Positions 39,053 through 48,398 of a DNA stretch of 64,000 bases are shown piece by piece (position 1 is the stretch's first letter; every line of letters begins with the position of its first letter). Below the pieces are notes generated by a model. It did not search any database and was not told the DNA's origin. It was given only the letters and a program-made list of their open reading frames with translations. The stretch is from an uncultured Flavobacteriaceae bacterium. Its GTDB lineage: Bacteria > Bacteroidota > Bacteroidia > Flavobacteriales > Flavobacteriaceae. A program made the translations under genes and the position numbers. The stretch covers positions 27,705 to 91,704 of the forward strand of contig CANMXP010000022.1 of the NCBI GenBank assembly GCA_947501845.1, given 5' to 3'.

Positions 39053-40807
39053 ATGATTTATCCAAAAATCCCGCTCGCACAAACTGTTGTACATTTATGT
39101 AAAATAAAAGGTGTAAAACATATTGTTATCTCTCCAGGCAGTAGAAATGCACCATTGACTATTGGTTTTTCTAATGACGATTATTTTAAATGTTATAGTA
39201 TTGTAGATGAGCGTTGTGCTGCTTTTTTTGCGCTCGGAATTGCTCAGCAATTACAAGAACCAACAGCAGTTATTTGTACTTCAGGGAGTGCCTTGTTAAA
39301 TTATTACCCTGCGATTGCCGAAGCATTTTACAGTGATATTCCTTTAATTGTTCTATCGGCAGATAGACCGAAGCATTTAATAGGTATTGGTGATGGGCAA
39401 ACCATTAATCAGAAAAATGTCTTTGAAAATCATGTTTTATACGCTTCAAATTTAAAACTCGATTTAAAAGATAGTGATGCTAATGCCGTTGAAGAAATCC
39501 CTATTTTTCAAAATATTGAGAATAAAGTTGAGACATTACTAGGTTTAAAAAAAGGGATTCAAGAATATAATGAAGAAGAGATCGATAAGGCAATAAATCT
39601 TGCACTAGTTAAAAAAGGTCCAGTACATATTAATGTCCCCTTTGATGAGCCATTATATGATATGGTAAATGAATTAACAGTAAAACCAAAGGCGACTATT
39701 ATAGAAAATAGACCATTGCAAGTTGATGGTTCTCTTTTAGAGGATTGTGTTAAAGATTGGAATGCTGCTTCAAAAAAAATGGTGCTCGTAGGTGTTAATC
39801 AACCCAGCCAGATAGAGCAACGGTGGTTAGATGTTTTAGCTAAGGATGATAGTATTATTGTTTTTACTGAAACGACATCAAATTTACATCATGAATCGTT
39901 TTTTCCAAGTATAGATAAGCTAATAGCACCATTGGATAATGAAAGTTTTAGCAGGCTGCAACCTGATATTTTACTCACATTTGGCGGATTAATAGTTTCA
40001 AAAAAGGTGAAGGCCTTTTTGAGGAAATATAAACCACAGCAGCATTGGCATATTGATTTAAATAAAGCGAACGATACCTTTTTTAGTTTAAGTAGTTTTA
40101 TAAAAACAACACCTAATTATTTCTTTTCTGAATTCTTACCAAAAATAAAACCAATAAAAAGCGATTATAATCCTTATTGGAAATATATAAAAGAATTGAG
40201 ATTAGTTAAACACCAAGATTACTTAAATCGTATAGATTTTAGTGATTTGAAGGTATTTGATAGCATCTTAAAATCTATCCCCAATAATACTATTTTACAG
40301 TTAGGAAACAGCTCTACCGTACGTTACGCACAATTATTCGATATTAATAAGACTTTAGAAGTATTTTGTAACCGAGGGACCAGTGGTATAGATGGATGTA
40401 CAGCAACAGCAATTGGTTGTGCCGTTGCAAGCAATAAGCAAACAACTTTAATTACTGGCGATTTAAGTTTCTTATACGATAGTAATGCCTTGTGGAATAA
40501 TTACATCCCTAATAATTTTAGAATCATTGTAATTAATAATCAAGGAGGAGGAATTTTTAGAATTCTTCCAGGTCATAAAAACACCGAAAATTTTGACACC
40601 TATTTTGAAACGAACCATCAATTAACAGCAGAACATTTGTGTAAGATGTATGGTTTTGAATATGAGGCTGTATCAGCTGAGGAGGCATTAAAAACGTCGT
40701 TAAACTCATTCTATTCAGTAGAAAACCAACCAAAACTATTAGAGGTTTTTACACCCAAAAACCTTAATGATGAGGTGCTTTTAAATTATTTTAAGTTTAT
40801 TGGTTAA
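39053..40807 (+). CDS. menD: 2-succinyl-5-enolpyruvyl-6-hydroxy-3-cyclohexene-1-carboxylate synthase
   Basis: Thiamine-diphosphate enzyme that joins isochorismate and 2-oxoglutarate in menaquinone synthesis. The 584 aa have the usual three domains. HIVISPGSRNAPLTIGF is the MenD-specific N-terminal block, VDERCAAFFALG carries the ThDP-activating Glu, and GTSGIDGCTATAIG with ITGDLSFLYDSNALW is the C-terminal ThDP/Mg site (GDxxFxxDxN). The product goes on to MenC/MenE, which are not in this window. Confidence 0.97.
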   Translation: MIYPKIPLAQTVVHLCKIKGVKHIVISPGSRNAPLTIGFSNDDYFKCYSIVDERCAAFFALGIAQQLQEPTAVICTSGSALLNYYPAIAEAFYSDIPLIVLSADRPKHLIGIGDGQTINQKNVFENHVLYASNLKLDLKDSDANAVEEIPIFQNIENKVETLLGLKKGIQEYNEEEIDKAINLALVKKGPVHINVPFDEPLYDMVNELTVKPKATIIENRPLQVDGSLLEDCVKDWNAASKKMVLVGVNQPSQIEQRWLDVLAKDDSIIVFTETTSNLHHESFFPSIDKLIAPLDNESFSRLQPDILLTFGGLIVSKKVKAFLRKYKPQQHWHIDLNKANDTFFSLSSFIKTTPNYFFSEFLPKIKPIKSDYNPYWKYIKELRLVKHQDYLNRIDFSDLKVFDSILKSIPNNTILQLGNSSTVRYAQLFDINKTLEVFCNRGTSGIDGCTATAIGCAVASNKQTTLITGDLSFLYDSNALWNNYIPNNFRIIVINNQGGGIFRILPGHKNTENFDTYFETNHQLTAEHLCKMYGFEYEAVSAEEALKTSLNSFYSVENQPKLLEVFTPKNLNDEVLLNYFKFIG

Positions 40808-40903
40808 AATAATATGTAACATTCTCCTATTTTTTATGTCTAAAAAACAGATATCTTTAAACAACTATCATATATATTTAACTAATAAATTAAACATTTC
40901 ATT

Positions 40904-41242
40904 ATGAATAAAAGAGACGAACTTATAGCAAAGTATGCTTTAGATTTAAAAGATAAATTTGGTATTATTGCAGATATGGACTTATTAACTAAAGTCGCTA
41001 TTGGTTGTGGTCCATCCATTTATAATCCAGATTCATCAACAGTTTCTAGTTCAGACGAATCTGAGCTTTCCACGGTAAAAAATAACTTTTTGATTAAAAA
41101 ACTAGGGTTAAATGATGCTGCTGATTTAGATGAAGGTATTGCAATTGTGATGGATAAGTACGGTAAGTCTAATCGTAATAAATATAGAGTTGTTGTATAT
41201 TATTTATTGACTAAGCATTTTAAAAGGGAATCTGTTTTCTAA
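40904..41242 (+). CDS. DUF2853-family protein
   Basis: A 112-aa soluble helical protein matching the DUF2853 family of Bacteroidota and Proteobacteria: ELIAKYALDLKDKFG, then LTKVAIGCGPSIYN and VVVYYLLTKHF at the end. No catalytic residues are known for the family. It stands alone between menD and the S1-domain protein. Confidence 0.82.
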   Translation: MNKRDELIAKYALDLKDKFGIIADMDLLTKVAIGCGPSIYNPDSSTVSSSDESELSTVKNNFLIKKLGLNDAADLDEGIAIVMDKYGKSNRNKYRVVVYYLLTKHFKRESVF

Positions 41243-41358
41243 TCAATTTTCACATATAGAAATATTATAGGCACTACACGAGTTGTATAGCTTCTTTTTA
41301 TGCCCATTTTAATTTGTAAAATCGTTTGAATCCAAACAAAAACTCAACCTAATATCAT

Positions 41359-41366
41359 TACCTTTG
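41359..41366 (+). promoter_or_regulatory. Putative -7 promoter element directly ahead of a start codon
   Basis: TACCTTTG, a perfect TAnnTTTG, ends only 4 nt before the ATG at 41371, so transcription from it would give a leaderless or nearly leaderless mRNA. Confidence 0.5.
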
Positions 41367-41370
41367 CCCC

Positions 41371-42201
41371 ATGATACATTTAGGACAGATAAATACGTTA
41401 GAAATATTCCGTGAAACAGATCATGGTGTGTATTTAATTGATGGAGAAGATAATGAAGTATTATTACCAAATAGGTATGTGCCAGAGGCGTTTAAAATTT
41501 GGGATAAGTTAGAGGTTTTTGTGTATTTGGATAATGAAGAACGCCCCGTAGCTACAACAGATATACCCTATATTAAACGTGATGATTTTGCATTGTTGCG
41601 TTGCAATCAAGTAACCGATTATGGAGCTTTTTTAGATTGGGGATTGGTTAAAGAATTGTTTTGTCCGTTTAAAGAGCAAGCTTTTAAAATGAAACCTGGA
41701 GGCTGGTATTTGGTGTATTGTTACTTAGACGAAAAAACCAACAGACTGGTAGCTTCAAGTAAAACCAATCGATTTTTAGATAATAAAGACCTTACAGTGA
41801 ATGAATTTGACGAGGTTGATTTAATTGTATCACATCCTTCAGATATAGGGATGAATGTTATTGTGAATAAAACACACTCTGGACTTATTTATAAAGATGC
41901 TATTTTTTCAGATATAAGTGTTGGTGATAAGTTGAAAGGTATAGTTAAGAAAATCCGTCCAGGAAATAAATTAGACATTGTTTTAGGTCAAATAGGTTAT
42001 AGAAACATTGAGCCTAATGCGCAACGTATTATGGATGAGCTTCATGATAATAGCGGTTATTTAAATCTTACGGATAAATCAAGTCCAGAGGCTATAAAAA
42101 TAGCGCTTCAAATGAGTAAAAAGAATTTCAAAAAAGCTGTTGGTACATTATATAAACAACGCCAAATTGAAATAAAACCAGATGGTATTTATTTAGTGTA
42201 A
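41371..42201 (+). CDS. S1-like RNA-binding protein (CvfB family)
   Basis: A 276-aa protein with several S1/OB-type beta-barrels followed by a C-terminal winged helix, the architecture of CvfB (YitL). Visible blocks are LPNRYVPEAFKIWDKLEVFVYLD, VTDYGAFLDWGL and the last 70 residues IMDELHDNSGYL...FKKAVGTLYKQRQI. CvfB binds RNA and influences virulence-gene expression in Gram-positives; its role in flavobacteria is not known. Its end overlaps the convergent gene at 42193 by 9 bp. Confidence 0.87.
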   Translation: MIHLGQINTLEIFRETDHGVYLIDGEDNEVLLPNRYVPEAFKIWDKLEVFVYLDNEERPVATTDIPYIKRDDFALLRCNQVTDYGAFLDWGLVKELFCPFKEQAFKMKPGGWYLVYCYLDEKTNRLVASSKTNRFLDNKDLTVNEFDEVDLIVSHPSDIGMNVIVNKTHSGLIYKDAIFSDISVGDKLKGIVKKIRPGNKLDIVLGQIGYRNIEPNAQRIMDELHDNSGYLNLTDKSSPEAIKIALQMSKKNFKKAVGTLYKQRQIEIKPDGIYLV

Positions 42202-42621
42202 AGAGAGTAAGATGTCTTTTTTTACCTTACCATAAATAGTATTCATAGCTTCGTGAATACTGTCATAACTTATTTTTTGTGATTTACAAAATCTATTCTC
42301 AATTTCAGCATTCATTTTACTAGCAGTATTGTGTCCAACAACAGCGTAATAGCATAAGTTTTTTACCTTCTTTCTAAATAATTCTGCGTCCAGTAATTTT
42401 ACAGAATATGAATTTATTCTGTTGGCAACCACTCCAAATGGCCTAGAATTACCAAAGAAATTTGTTAGTTCTTCAAAAATTTCAGATGAATTATTTATGT
42501 CAATATGAACACCTTCGTTAAATTCTATAACGGCAATGTGATTAAAAAAGAATATGTTTCCTAATTTATTATGTACAGATTTTACAATGTGGCTTGCAAA
42601 ATCAGATTCAGCAATTTTCAT
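42193..42621 (-). CDS. Unknown 142-aa protein, STAS/SpoIIAA-like, paralogue A
   Basis: A soluble 142-aa alpha/beta protein without signal peptide. The strand-helix pattern (IAVIEFNEGVHIDI; FGVVANRINSYSV; YYAVVGHNTASKMNAEIE) resembles SpoIIAA/STAS-like folds. By my count about three quarters of residues are identical to the neighbour at 42942, with identical length, so this is a tandem duplication. On the minus strand TATATTTG at 42718-42725 is a likely -7 element, and a TGACCGGTCA palindrome lies at 42691-42700. Function unknown. Confidence 0.65.
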   Translation of the reverse strand: MKIAESDFASHIVKSVHNKLGNIFFFNHIAVIEFNEGVHIDINNSSEIFEELTNFFGNSRPFGVVANRINSYSVKLLDAELFRKKVKNLCYYAVVGHNTASKMNAEIENRFCKSQKISYDSIHEAMNTIYGKVKKDILLSLH

Positions 42622-42690
42622 ATACTATTATATACTTCTTTTTTGTTAAAAATGAGAGAACGGAAGTTATAATTTCTGTCAATTTATAAT

Positions 42691-42700
42691 TGACCGGTCA
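42691..42700. promoter_or_regulatory. Perfect 10-bp palindrome in leader of paralogue A
   Basis: TGACCGGTCA lies between the putative -7 element (42718-42725, minus strand) and the start codon at 42621. The copy upstream of paralogue B lacks it, so it could be an operator that distinguishes the two genes. Confidence 0.3.
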
Positions 42701-42941
42701 TATAAATAACATAATTACAAATATAGCATGTGTGTGTAAAATATTCAAGGTTAAATAATATTTAGTCATATTATTATTGATAATTCTTTATATTTAATTG
42801 TATGCTGCTTTTTTGTTAAGCTTTTTTGTGAAACGTTATTAAATGTTTATGATTTTGTTGTTTTAAAAAATAGATTTTTTGCAATAAAACTTAGAGGTAT
42901 TAATATTTTCAAATTTAGTATTTTCTAAACGATTCGTCTAT

Positions 42942-43370
42942 CTAATTTAAAGAAAATAAAATGTCATTTTTCACTTTGCTGTAAACGTTGTTTATAGCCT
43001 CGTGTATAGTGTCATAATTGATATTTTCAGAAATGCAAAACCCGTTTTCTATTTCAGCATTCATTTTGCTAGCTGGATTGTGTCCTACCACAGCGTAAGC
43101 ACATAAATTTTTGATCTGTTGTCTGAATAAATCCACATCTAATAGCTTGACCGAATATGAGTTGATACGATTTGCAATGACTCCAAACGGTCTCGATTCA
43201 CCAAAATAAGATTTAAGTTCTTCAAAGATTTCTGATGAATTATTAATTTCTATATGTACACCTTCATTAAATTCTACAACTGCTATATGTTGGAAAAAAA
43301 ATATGTTTCCTAACTCTTTTTTTACAGATTTTAGGATGTGATTTGAAAAATCAGATTCAATTATTTTCAT
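42942..43370 (-). CDS. Unknown 142-aa protein, STAS/SpoIIAA-like, paralogue B
   Basis: Near-copy of the gene at 42193, with the same length and the same blocks (FEELKSYFGESRPFGVIANRINSYSV, YAVVGHNPASKMNAEIE). The -7 element TATATTTG at 43464-43471 (minus strand) sits 94 nt before the ATG, almost the same distance as in paralogue A (97 nt), so the duplication carried its promoter. Substitutions are spread evenly and no motif is lost. Function unknown. Confidence 0.65.
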   Translation of the reverse strand: MKIIESDFSNHILKSVKKELGNIFFFQHIAVVEFNEGVHIEINNSSEIFEELKSYFGESRPFGVIANRINSYSVKLLDVDLFRQQIKNLCAYAVVGHNPASKMNAEIENGFCISENINYDTIHEAINNVYSKVKNDILFSLN

Positions 43371-43757
43371 ATCTATACAAAATTATATACCTCTTTAAGT
43401 TTTTGTTAGTTAGAAGTTATAACGTCTGTTTTATTTTTGGTTTTTTAATTTAAAAACAGCTTGCAAATATACTATGTGCGCATAATATAATAAAGTTAAA
43501 TATTTGTAAATCAGATTTTTATTAAAAATTCTGAGTAAAGGTTTAAAGTTTAAGAGGCTTTCTGTATTTTAACTTTAATAATGTAGAATAATTAACATTT
43601 TAGTGATTTTATTATTTTATATTCATGTTTGTAAAATAACTTCTAGGTTAATTTGTGGAAAAATCTTTTAAAAGAAGGCGTATTTTACGTTTTAATGCAG
43701 ATCTTTTTGTGGCATAATTTATAGGCATTAGCATTTCAAATTTAGTATTTTTGCTAC
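43371..43757. other. Divergent promoter region between paralogue B and mnmE
   Basis: No gene in these 387 bases. On the minus strand TATATTTG (43464-43471) serves paralogue B, and on the plus strand TATTTTTG (43746-43753) lies just ahead of mnmE. Nothing else was seen. Confidence 0.45.
43746..43753 (+). promoter_or_regulatory. Putative -7 promoter element directly ahead of mnmE
   Basis: TATTTTTG, a perfect TAnnTTTG, ends 4 nt before the mnmE ATG at 43758, the same spacing as at 41359-41366, and predicts a leaderless transcript. Confidence 0.5.
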
Positions 43758-45155
43758 ATGATTAATCAAGATACGATAGTGGCCTTGGCAACGCCATCTG
43801 GAGCTGGTGCTATAGCAGTTATCCGCTTATCTGGGAAAGATGCTATAACTTTTGCAGAAAGTCAATTTAAGTCGGTTTCTGGAAAGCAATTAAGCAAACA
43901 GGCATCTCATACGATTCATTTGGGGCATATTATAGATGAAAATCGTACTATAGATGAAGTATTGGTATCTGTTTTTAAAAACCCTAATTCTTATACAGGT
44001 GAAAACGTTATTGAGATTTCGTGTCATGGCTCAAATTATATACAACAAGAAATTATTCAATTATTTTTGCGTAAGGGATGCAGAATGGCAACAGCGGGTG
44101 AGTTTACTTTGCGAGCATTTTTAAATGGTAAGTTGGACTTAAGTCAGGCAGAAGCTGTGGCTGATCTAATTTCTAGTGATAATGAAGCATCTCATCAAAT
44201 TGCTATGCAACAAATGCGTGGTGGTTTCTCGTCTGAAATAGCTAAACTACGTGAAGAACTTTTAAACTTTGCTTCTTTAATAGAATTAGAGCTTGATTTT
44301 GCAGAAGAGGATGTTGAATTTGCAGATAGAACACAATTTAAGGATTTAATAAATCGTATCACTTTTGTATTAAAACGATTGATAGATTCTTTTGCCGTAG
44401 GTAATGTTATTAAAAATGGCATTCCAGTTGCGATAGTTGGAGAGCCCAATGTTGGAAAATCAACACTTTTAAATGCCCTTTTAAATGAAGAGCGAGCCAT
44501 TGTAAGTGATATTGCAGGAACGACCCGAGATGCTATAGAAGACGAACTTAATATAGGTGGTATTGGGTTTCGATTTATTGATACTGCTGGGATTAGAGAA
44601 ACCCAAGATGTTGTAGAACGTATAGGTATACAAAAGACTTTTGAAAAGATAGCTCAAGCGCAGGTCGTTGTATATTTATTTGATGCGGAGTCAATTTTTT
44701 CGCATAAATTGACTATAGATACTATTTCCACTGAAATTGAAAAAATTAAGAATAAATATCCTCAAAAACCATTAATCGTAATTGCTAATAAAGTGGATGC
44801 TATAAGTGAAATAGAACTACAAGAACTCACTAATAAGGTTTCTAATATTAAGCTAATCTCTGCTAAAAACAGGAAGGGGATTGAAGATTTAAAAATCACG
44901 CTTTCTAATCTTATCAATACTGGCGCCTTACGTAACGATGAGACCATTGTTGCTAATTCCAGACATTATGATGCCCTGTTAAAAGCTTTTGAAGAAATTA
45001 TAAAGGTTAAGGACGGACTGGATTCAGGCTTATCAGGTGATTTGATGGCTATAGATATTCGACAGGCATTATTTCATTTTGGTGAAATTACTGGAGAAAT
45101 TACAAACGATGACTTATTAGGAAATATTTTTGCTAATTTCTGTATCGGGAAGTAA
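43758..45155 (+). CDS. mnmE: tRNA modification GTPase MnmE
   Basis: GTPase that, with MnmG, modifies the wobble uridine of several tRNAs. The 465 aa comprise an N-terminal folate-binding domain (ALATPSGAGAIAVIRLSG), a helical domain, and an inserted G domain with GEPNVGKSTL (P-loop, near residue 228), DTAGIRET and NKVDA, closing with the conserved FCIGK whose Cys is needed for activity. The last codons and stop form the attachment core used by the adjacent integrated element; the coding sequence is intact. Confidence 0.98.
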   Translation: MINQDTIVALATPSGAGAIAVIRLSGKDAITFAESQFKSVSGKQLSKQASHTIHLGHIIDENRTIDEVLVSVFKNPNSYTGENVIEISCHGSNYIQQEIIQLFLRKGCRMATAGEFTLRAFLNGKLDLSQAEAVADLISSDNEASHQIAMQQMRGGFSSEIAKLREELLNFASLIELELDFAEEDVEFADRTQFKDLINRITFVLKRLIDSFAVGNVIKNGIPVAIVGEPNVGKSTLLNALLNEERAIVSDIAGTTRDAIEDELNIGGIGFRFIDTAGIRETQDVVERIGIQKTFEKIAQAQVVVYLFDAESIFSHKLTIDTISTEIEKIKNKYPQKPLIVIANKVDAISEIELQELTNKVSNIKLISAKNRKGIEDLKITLSNLINTGALRNDETIVANSRHYDALLKAFEEIIKVKDGLDSGLSGDLMAIDIRQALFHFGEITGEITNDDLLGNIFANFCIGK

Positions 45156-45156
45156 C
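45141..45156 (+). other. Attachment site attL (within the mnmE stop region)
   Basis: TGTATCGGGAAGTAAC spans the codons for Cys-Ile-Gly-Lys and the stop of mnmE. The identical 16 bp lie at 53843-53858. Confidence 0.88.
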
Positions 45157-45267
45157 CACCATTATTTAAAGAATAATAAAAACGTAAAGAAACACTATAA
45201 AGTTCTTTAATTAGGGCTTTTTTATTGCTATTGTTTAATATCTGTTAATAAGTATTATGTGTTTGTA

Positions 45268-45316
45268 AGGTACAAATTTGTATCTTATTTGTACCTTTGA
45301 AGTGTTGAGGTACAAA
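45268..45316. repeat. Putative integrase arm-binding sites, left end (three copies)
   Basis: AGGTACAAA occurs at 45268-45276 and 45308-45316 and, inverted as TTTGTACCT, at 45288-45296. Two further copies lie just inside the right end. The location near both ends suggests integrase or excisionase arm sites. Confidence 0.5.
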
Positions 45317-45402
45317 AATAGGCTTAATAGCCTTTTTATTTTGTGCTTTATTGCACTTAAATACTCTTAATGATACTTAATAAGACTTATTGCATTTAAT
45401 AA

Positions 45403-45759
45403 ATGAGTAGTAATATTAGAATACAACGTATTTGCCAACATTGTAACAATGAGTTTACAGCTAAAACAACTGTTACAAAATATTGTAGTGATAATTGTGC
45501 AAAACGGGCTTATAAGGAACGTAAGAAACAGGAACTCATTAAAGCAAGTAATAAAGAAACTCAAAAAATTATAGCACTACCTATTGAGCAACTTAAAGCT
45601 AAAGAGTTTTTAACGGTTAAAGAAGTATCAAAACTTTTAAACTGTTCTATAAGGACTGTTTACTATTATATTGAAAATGGAAACATTGAAGCTGTTAATT
45701 TAGGGCAAAGATTAACAAGGGTTAAACGTTCTGAAATTGATAAACTATTTACACATTAA
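45403..45759 (+). CDS. Zinc-finger plus excisionase-type HTH protein
   Basis: A 118-aa protein in two parts. Residues 5-35 carry a Cys-x2-Cys...Cys-x3-Cys zinc-binding segment (CQHCNNEF, then YCSDNCAK). Residues 65-117 are a MerR/excisionase-type helix-turn-helix ([22 protein letters not shown] ... LTRVKRSEI). It is the first gene inside attL and precedes the integrase, so it is a likely excisionase or element regulator. Confidence 0.75.
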   Translation: MSSNIRIQRICQHCNNEFTAKTTVTKYCSDNCAKRAYKERKKQELIKASNKETQKIIALPIEQLKAKEFLTVKEVSKLLNCSIRTVYYYIENGNIEAVNLGQRLTRVKRSEIDKLFTH

Positions 45760-45776
45760 TATTTAAAATAAACATT

Positions 45777-45992
45777 ATGAAAACTACAGAGCAAAAATTA
45801 AATGAGATTGAAAGGCAACAAGAAGTTAGGTTAAATGAATTGAAAAGAAAAAGTATCGATGACGAAAAAAGACTTAAATCTTACTTTGATAAGCAACAAG
45901 GTATTTTTGACTTTATGTATAATAAACTTTCTGATAGAGACAAAATGAAAGTTGATAAGCAGGTTAAAGAAATGAAAGCTACACTAAATTAG
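45777..45992 (+). CDS. Small charged coiled-coil protein, unknown
   Basis: A 71-aa lysine/glutamate-rich helical protein with heptad-like spacing, 17 bp after the HTH gene in the island. No domain recognised. It is plausible as a minor element protein because the frame is tightly packed behind its neighbour. Confidence 0.5.
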   Translation: MKTTEQKLNEIERQQEVRLNELKRKSIDDEKRLKSYFDKQQGIFDFMYNKLSDRDKMKVDKQVKEMKATLN

Positions 45993-46092
45993 TTTTTGTT
46001 GAAATGTTGTTTAAAAATATTTTTATTTATTAGACCTACATTTTCTACATTAACTACATTGTAAAGAATAAAAGACAACGAGTAAAAGACAA

Positions 46093-47235
46093 ATGGCTAT
46101 TAAAGTAACATTAAGGCAAAAGCCCATAAGTAAAGGGCGTAAAAGCCTTTATTTAGATTTTTACCCACCTATAAGCGTTTCGGGTTCAGATAAAAAAACA
46201 CGCAGAGAGTTTTTAGGGCTTTACATAAATGAAAAAGCTAGTAACCCACTTCAAAAGCAGGACAATAAACAAACCTTACAACTTGCTGAACAGATACGAC
46301 AAAAGCGAGATAACGAATTAAACAAACCCGAAGTTTATACAGCGTTTGAACTGGAACAGCTCAAAGCTAAAGAAAAAGGCGAATTGTCCTTTATTGCCTA
46401 TTTCGAGCAACAAATGGAAAAACGCAAAGGCAAAAATTATTTGGTTTGGGTTTCAGCATTTCATTATTTAAACAGCTTCACTAATGGCAGTTTAAAATTT
46501 ACAGACCTCAACGAAAAGTTTTGCAATGATTATAAAGACTATCTACTTAACGCCAAAAGCAAACGAAGTAATAGTACTACCATAGCACAAAACACAGCTC
46601 ATAGTTATTTTAACAAGTTCAAAGCCACTTTAAAACAAGCGTTCAAGGATAACCTTTTGCAATTTGACTTAAACGCTAAAATTGAAACAATCAAACAGGC
46701 AGATACTAAAAGGATTTTCTTATCACTTGACGAATTAAACCAGTTAGTAAAAGCCGATTGCCCGAACCCGATACTAAAACAAGCTTCTTTATTTTCGGCA
46801 CTAACTGGATTGAGGTTTTCAGATATTGAAAAACTAAAATGGAGTGAAGTAATATACATTAACCAACAAGGCTATTTTATACAGTTCCAACAAAAGAAAA
46901 CCAAAAGCAATGAGTATTTGCCAATATCGGAACAGGCTTATAATTTATTAGGCGGATCCAAAGAACCACAGCAAAAAGTATTTGAGGGTTTACACTATTC
47001 GGCACACCAAAATAGCATTTTGTTAAAGTGGGTTATTAACGCAGGAATACAGAAACATTTAACCTTTCATTGTTTTAGGCACACATACGCAACCCTACAG
47101 CTTCAAGGCGGTACAGATATTTACACCGTTTCAAAAATGTTAGGGCATAAGGACTTAAAGACAACGCAGATTTACGCCAAAGTAGTTGATGAAAGTAAGC
47201 GACAGGCTACAAATAAAATAACGCTGGATTTATAA
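46093..47235 (+). CDS. Tyrosine recombinase (integrase) of the island
   Basis: A 380-aa site-specific recombinase that inserts and excises the element at mnmE. An N-terminal arm-binding domain and a SAM-like core-binding domain (about 98-205) precede the catalytic domain. Catalytic residues are Arg241 (TGLRFSD), His326-x-x-Arg329 (HCFRHT), His352 (MLGHKD) and the nucleophile Tyr361. All are intact. It resembles the integrases of Bacteroidota ICEs and phages. Confidence 0.95.
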   Translation: MAIKVTLRQKPISKGRKSLYLDFYPPISVSGSDKKTRREFLGLYINEKASNPLQKQDNKQTLQLAEQIRQKRDNELNKPEVYTAFELEQLKAKEKGELSFIAYFEQQMEKRKGKNYLVWVSAFHYLNSFTNGSLKFTDLNEKFCNDYKDYLLNAKSKRSNSTTIAQNTAHSYFNKFKATLKQAFKDNLLQFDLNAKIETIKQADTKRIFLSLDELNQLVKADCPNPILKQASLFSALTGLRFSDIEKLKWSEVIYINQQGYFIQFQQKKTKSNEYLPISEQAYNLLGGSKEPQQKVFEGLHYSAHQNSILLKWVINAGIQKHLTFHCFRHTYATLQLQGGTDIYTVSKMLGHKDLKTTQIYAKVVDESKRQATNKITLDL

Positions 47236-47243
47236 GTTTTCTT

Positions 47244-48302
47244 ATGGATAGAGAAAAAATAAAAGAATATTACAAGAGTTGCAATGTTTATTCAATAGAG
47301 AGTATAATTAAATTCAAATCAACTGATGGAGAGAAGAACACTTCTTATTTCAGAAATACAGGCTATGAAAGAGAAAAGCTTTTCAATAATATTATTGATG
47401 AAAATACATTTTTTGATTTAAAAACAAAAAAAAGACTAAAAGAAGAAAATAGGTTATGTACATTTTTGTATGAGCATATCGTACGTTTTTATGATGCTGT
47501 TTGTAATTATGAGAAAGCTTTAAGGGAAAATGAAATTAATAAAGCTGCATCTTACACTAATAATATAAACTTACGCTTTTATGATATAAAACATACGTTT
47601 GCAAATCTTGAATATCAAAGGCTTTACATTAGGAGTTTAGTTAATGATGAAAAATACAAAACAGCAATAAAAGTTAGATATTTATGCTTACAAATGTTAG
47701 AAAACTTGCTTTTACATTTCAAACAATGGTTGAATATGGATTTGTTAAACAGTCCTTTTAAACACCTGTTTAATGCCCATTTAGAAATGCTTAAAACTTC
47801 AATTAATACTGATGAAATTAATTTAATTGTAAATATTGGAGATATAGTAAAAACCGAAAAGCAAGAACCTCAACACGAAACAGTAATAAATAAAGAAGAA
47901 ATTTTAAATGGAATAAACAACTTGATTTCAAATGTTAATATTGAAGATGTTTATGATTATTTTGAAATACTAACAAAGTCTACAAATAAAAACAATGAGT
48001 ACTACTTAACCGAAAAACAACTTTTAAATTTTATCAAAGCAACATTCATAGATTTAAAACCAATACCGCAAGAGTTTTGTGGCAAACCGAATAATAAAAA
48101 AGATGTTAGAAGTTTGTTTTTTAGATTTTACGAACAATGTTCAATTTACGATTACAAAGCTAAACACAAGAAAGAGAAGTATTTTAATATAATGTTTGAG
48201 ACTTTTGGATATTTTTTTGATAAGGCTAAAGATTTTGATGAGTGGAATAAGACCAACCAAAAAATAATAGGTAAAAAGATAACAAACAAACCTAAAATTT
48301 AG
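47244..48302 (+). CDS. Unknown 352-aa island protein
   Basis: A soluble, mostly helical protein starting 8 bp after the integrase. Residues 1-200 are helical with many basic and aromatic residues. Residues 245-330 (YLTEKQLLNFIKATFIDLKP; RSLFFRFYEQCSIYD) may be a separate domain. It distantly recalls RteC-type ICE proteins in its C-terminal part, but I cannot support that assignment. No signal peptide, membrane segment or catalytic motif is seen. Confidence 0.55.
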   Translation: MDREKIKEYYKSCNVYSIESIIKFKSTDGEKNTSYFRNTGYEREKLFNNIIDENTFFDLKTKKRLKEENRLCTFLYEHIVRFYDAVCNYEKALRENEINKAASYTNNINLRFYDIKHTFANLEYQRLYIRSLVNDEKYKTAIKVRYLCLQMLENLLLHFKQWLNMDLLNSPFKHLFNAHLEMLKTSINTDEINLIVNIGDIVKTEKQEPQHETVINKEEILNGINNLISNVNIEDVYDYFEILTKSTNKNNEYYLTEKQLLNFIKATFIDLKPIPQEFCGKPNNKKDVRSLFFRFYEQCSIYDYKAKHKKEKYFNIMFETFGYFFDKAKDFDEWNKTNQKIIGKKITNKPKI

Positions 48303-48398
48303 CTTTAAAACCTAAAAACAAACCTGCAAAGCCTATTCAATTTAATACAGCATAACAAACAGATAATTATGCACTTGTAACAATAATACAAGTGTAAA

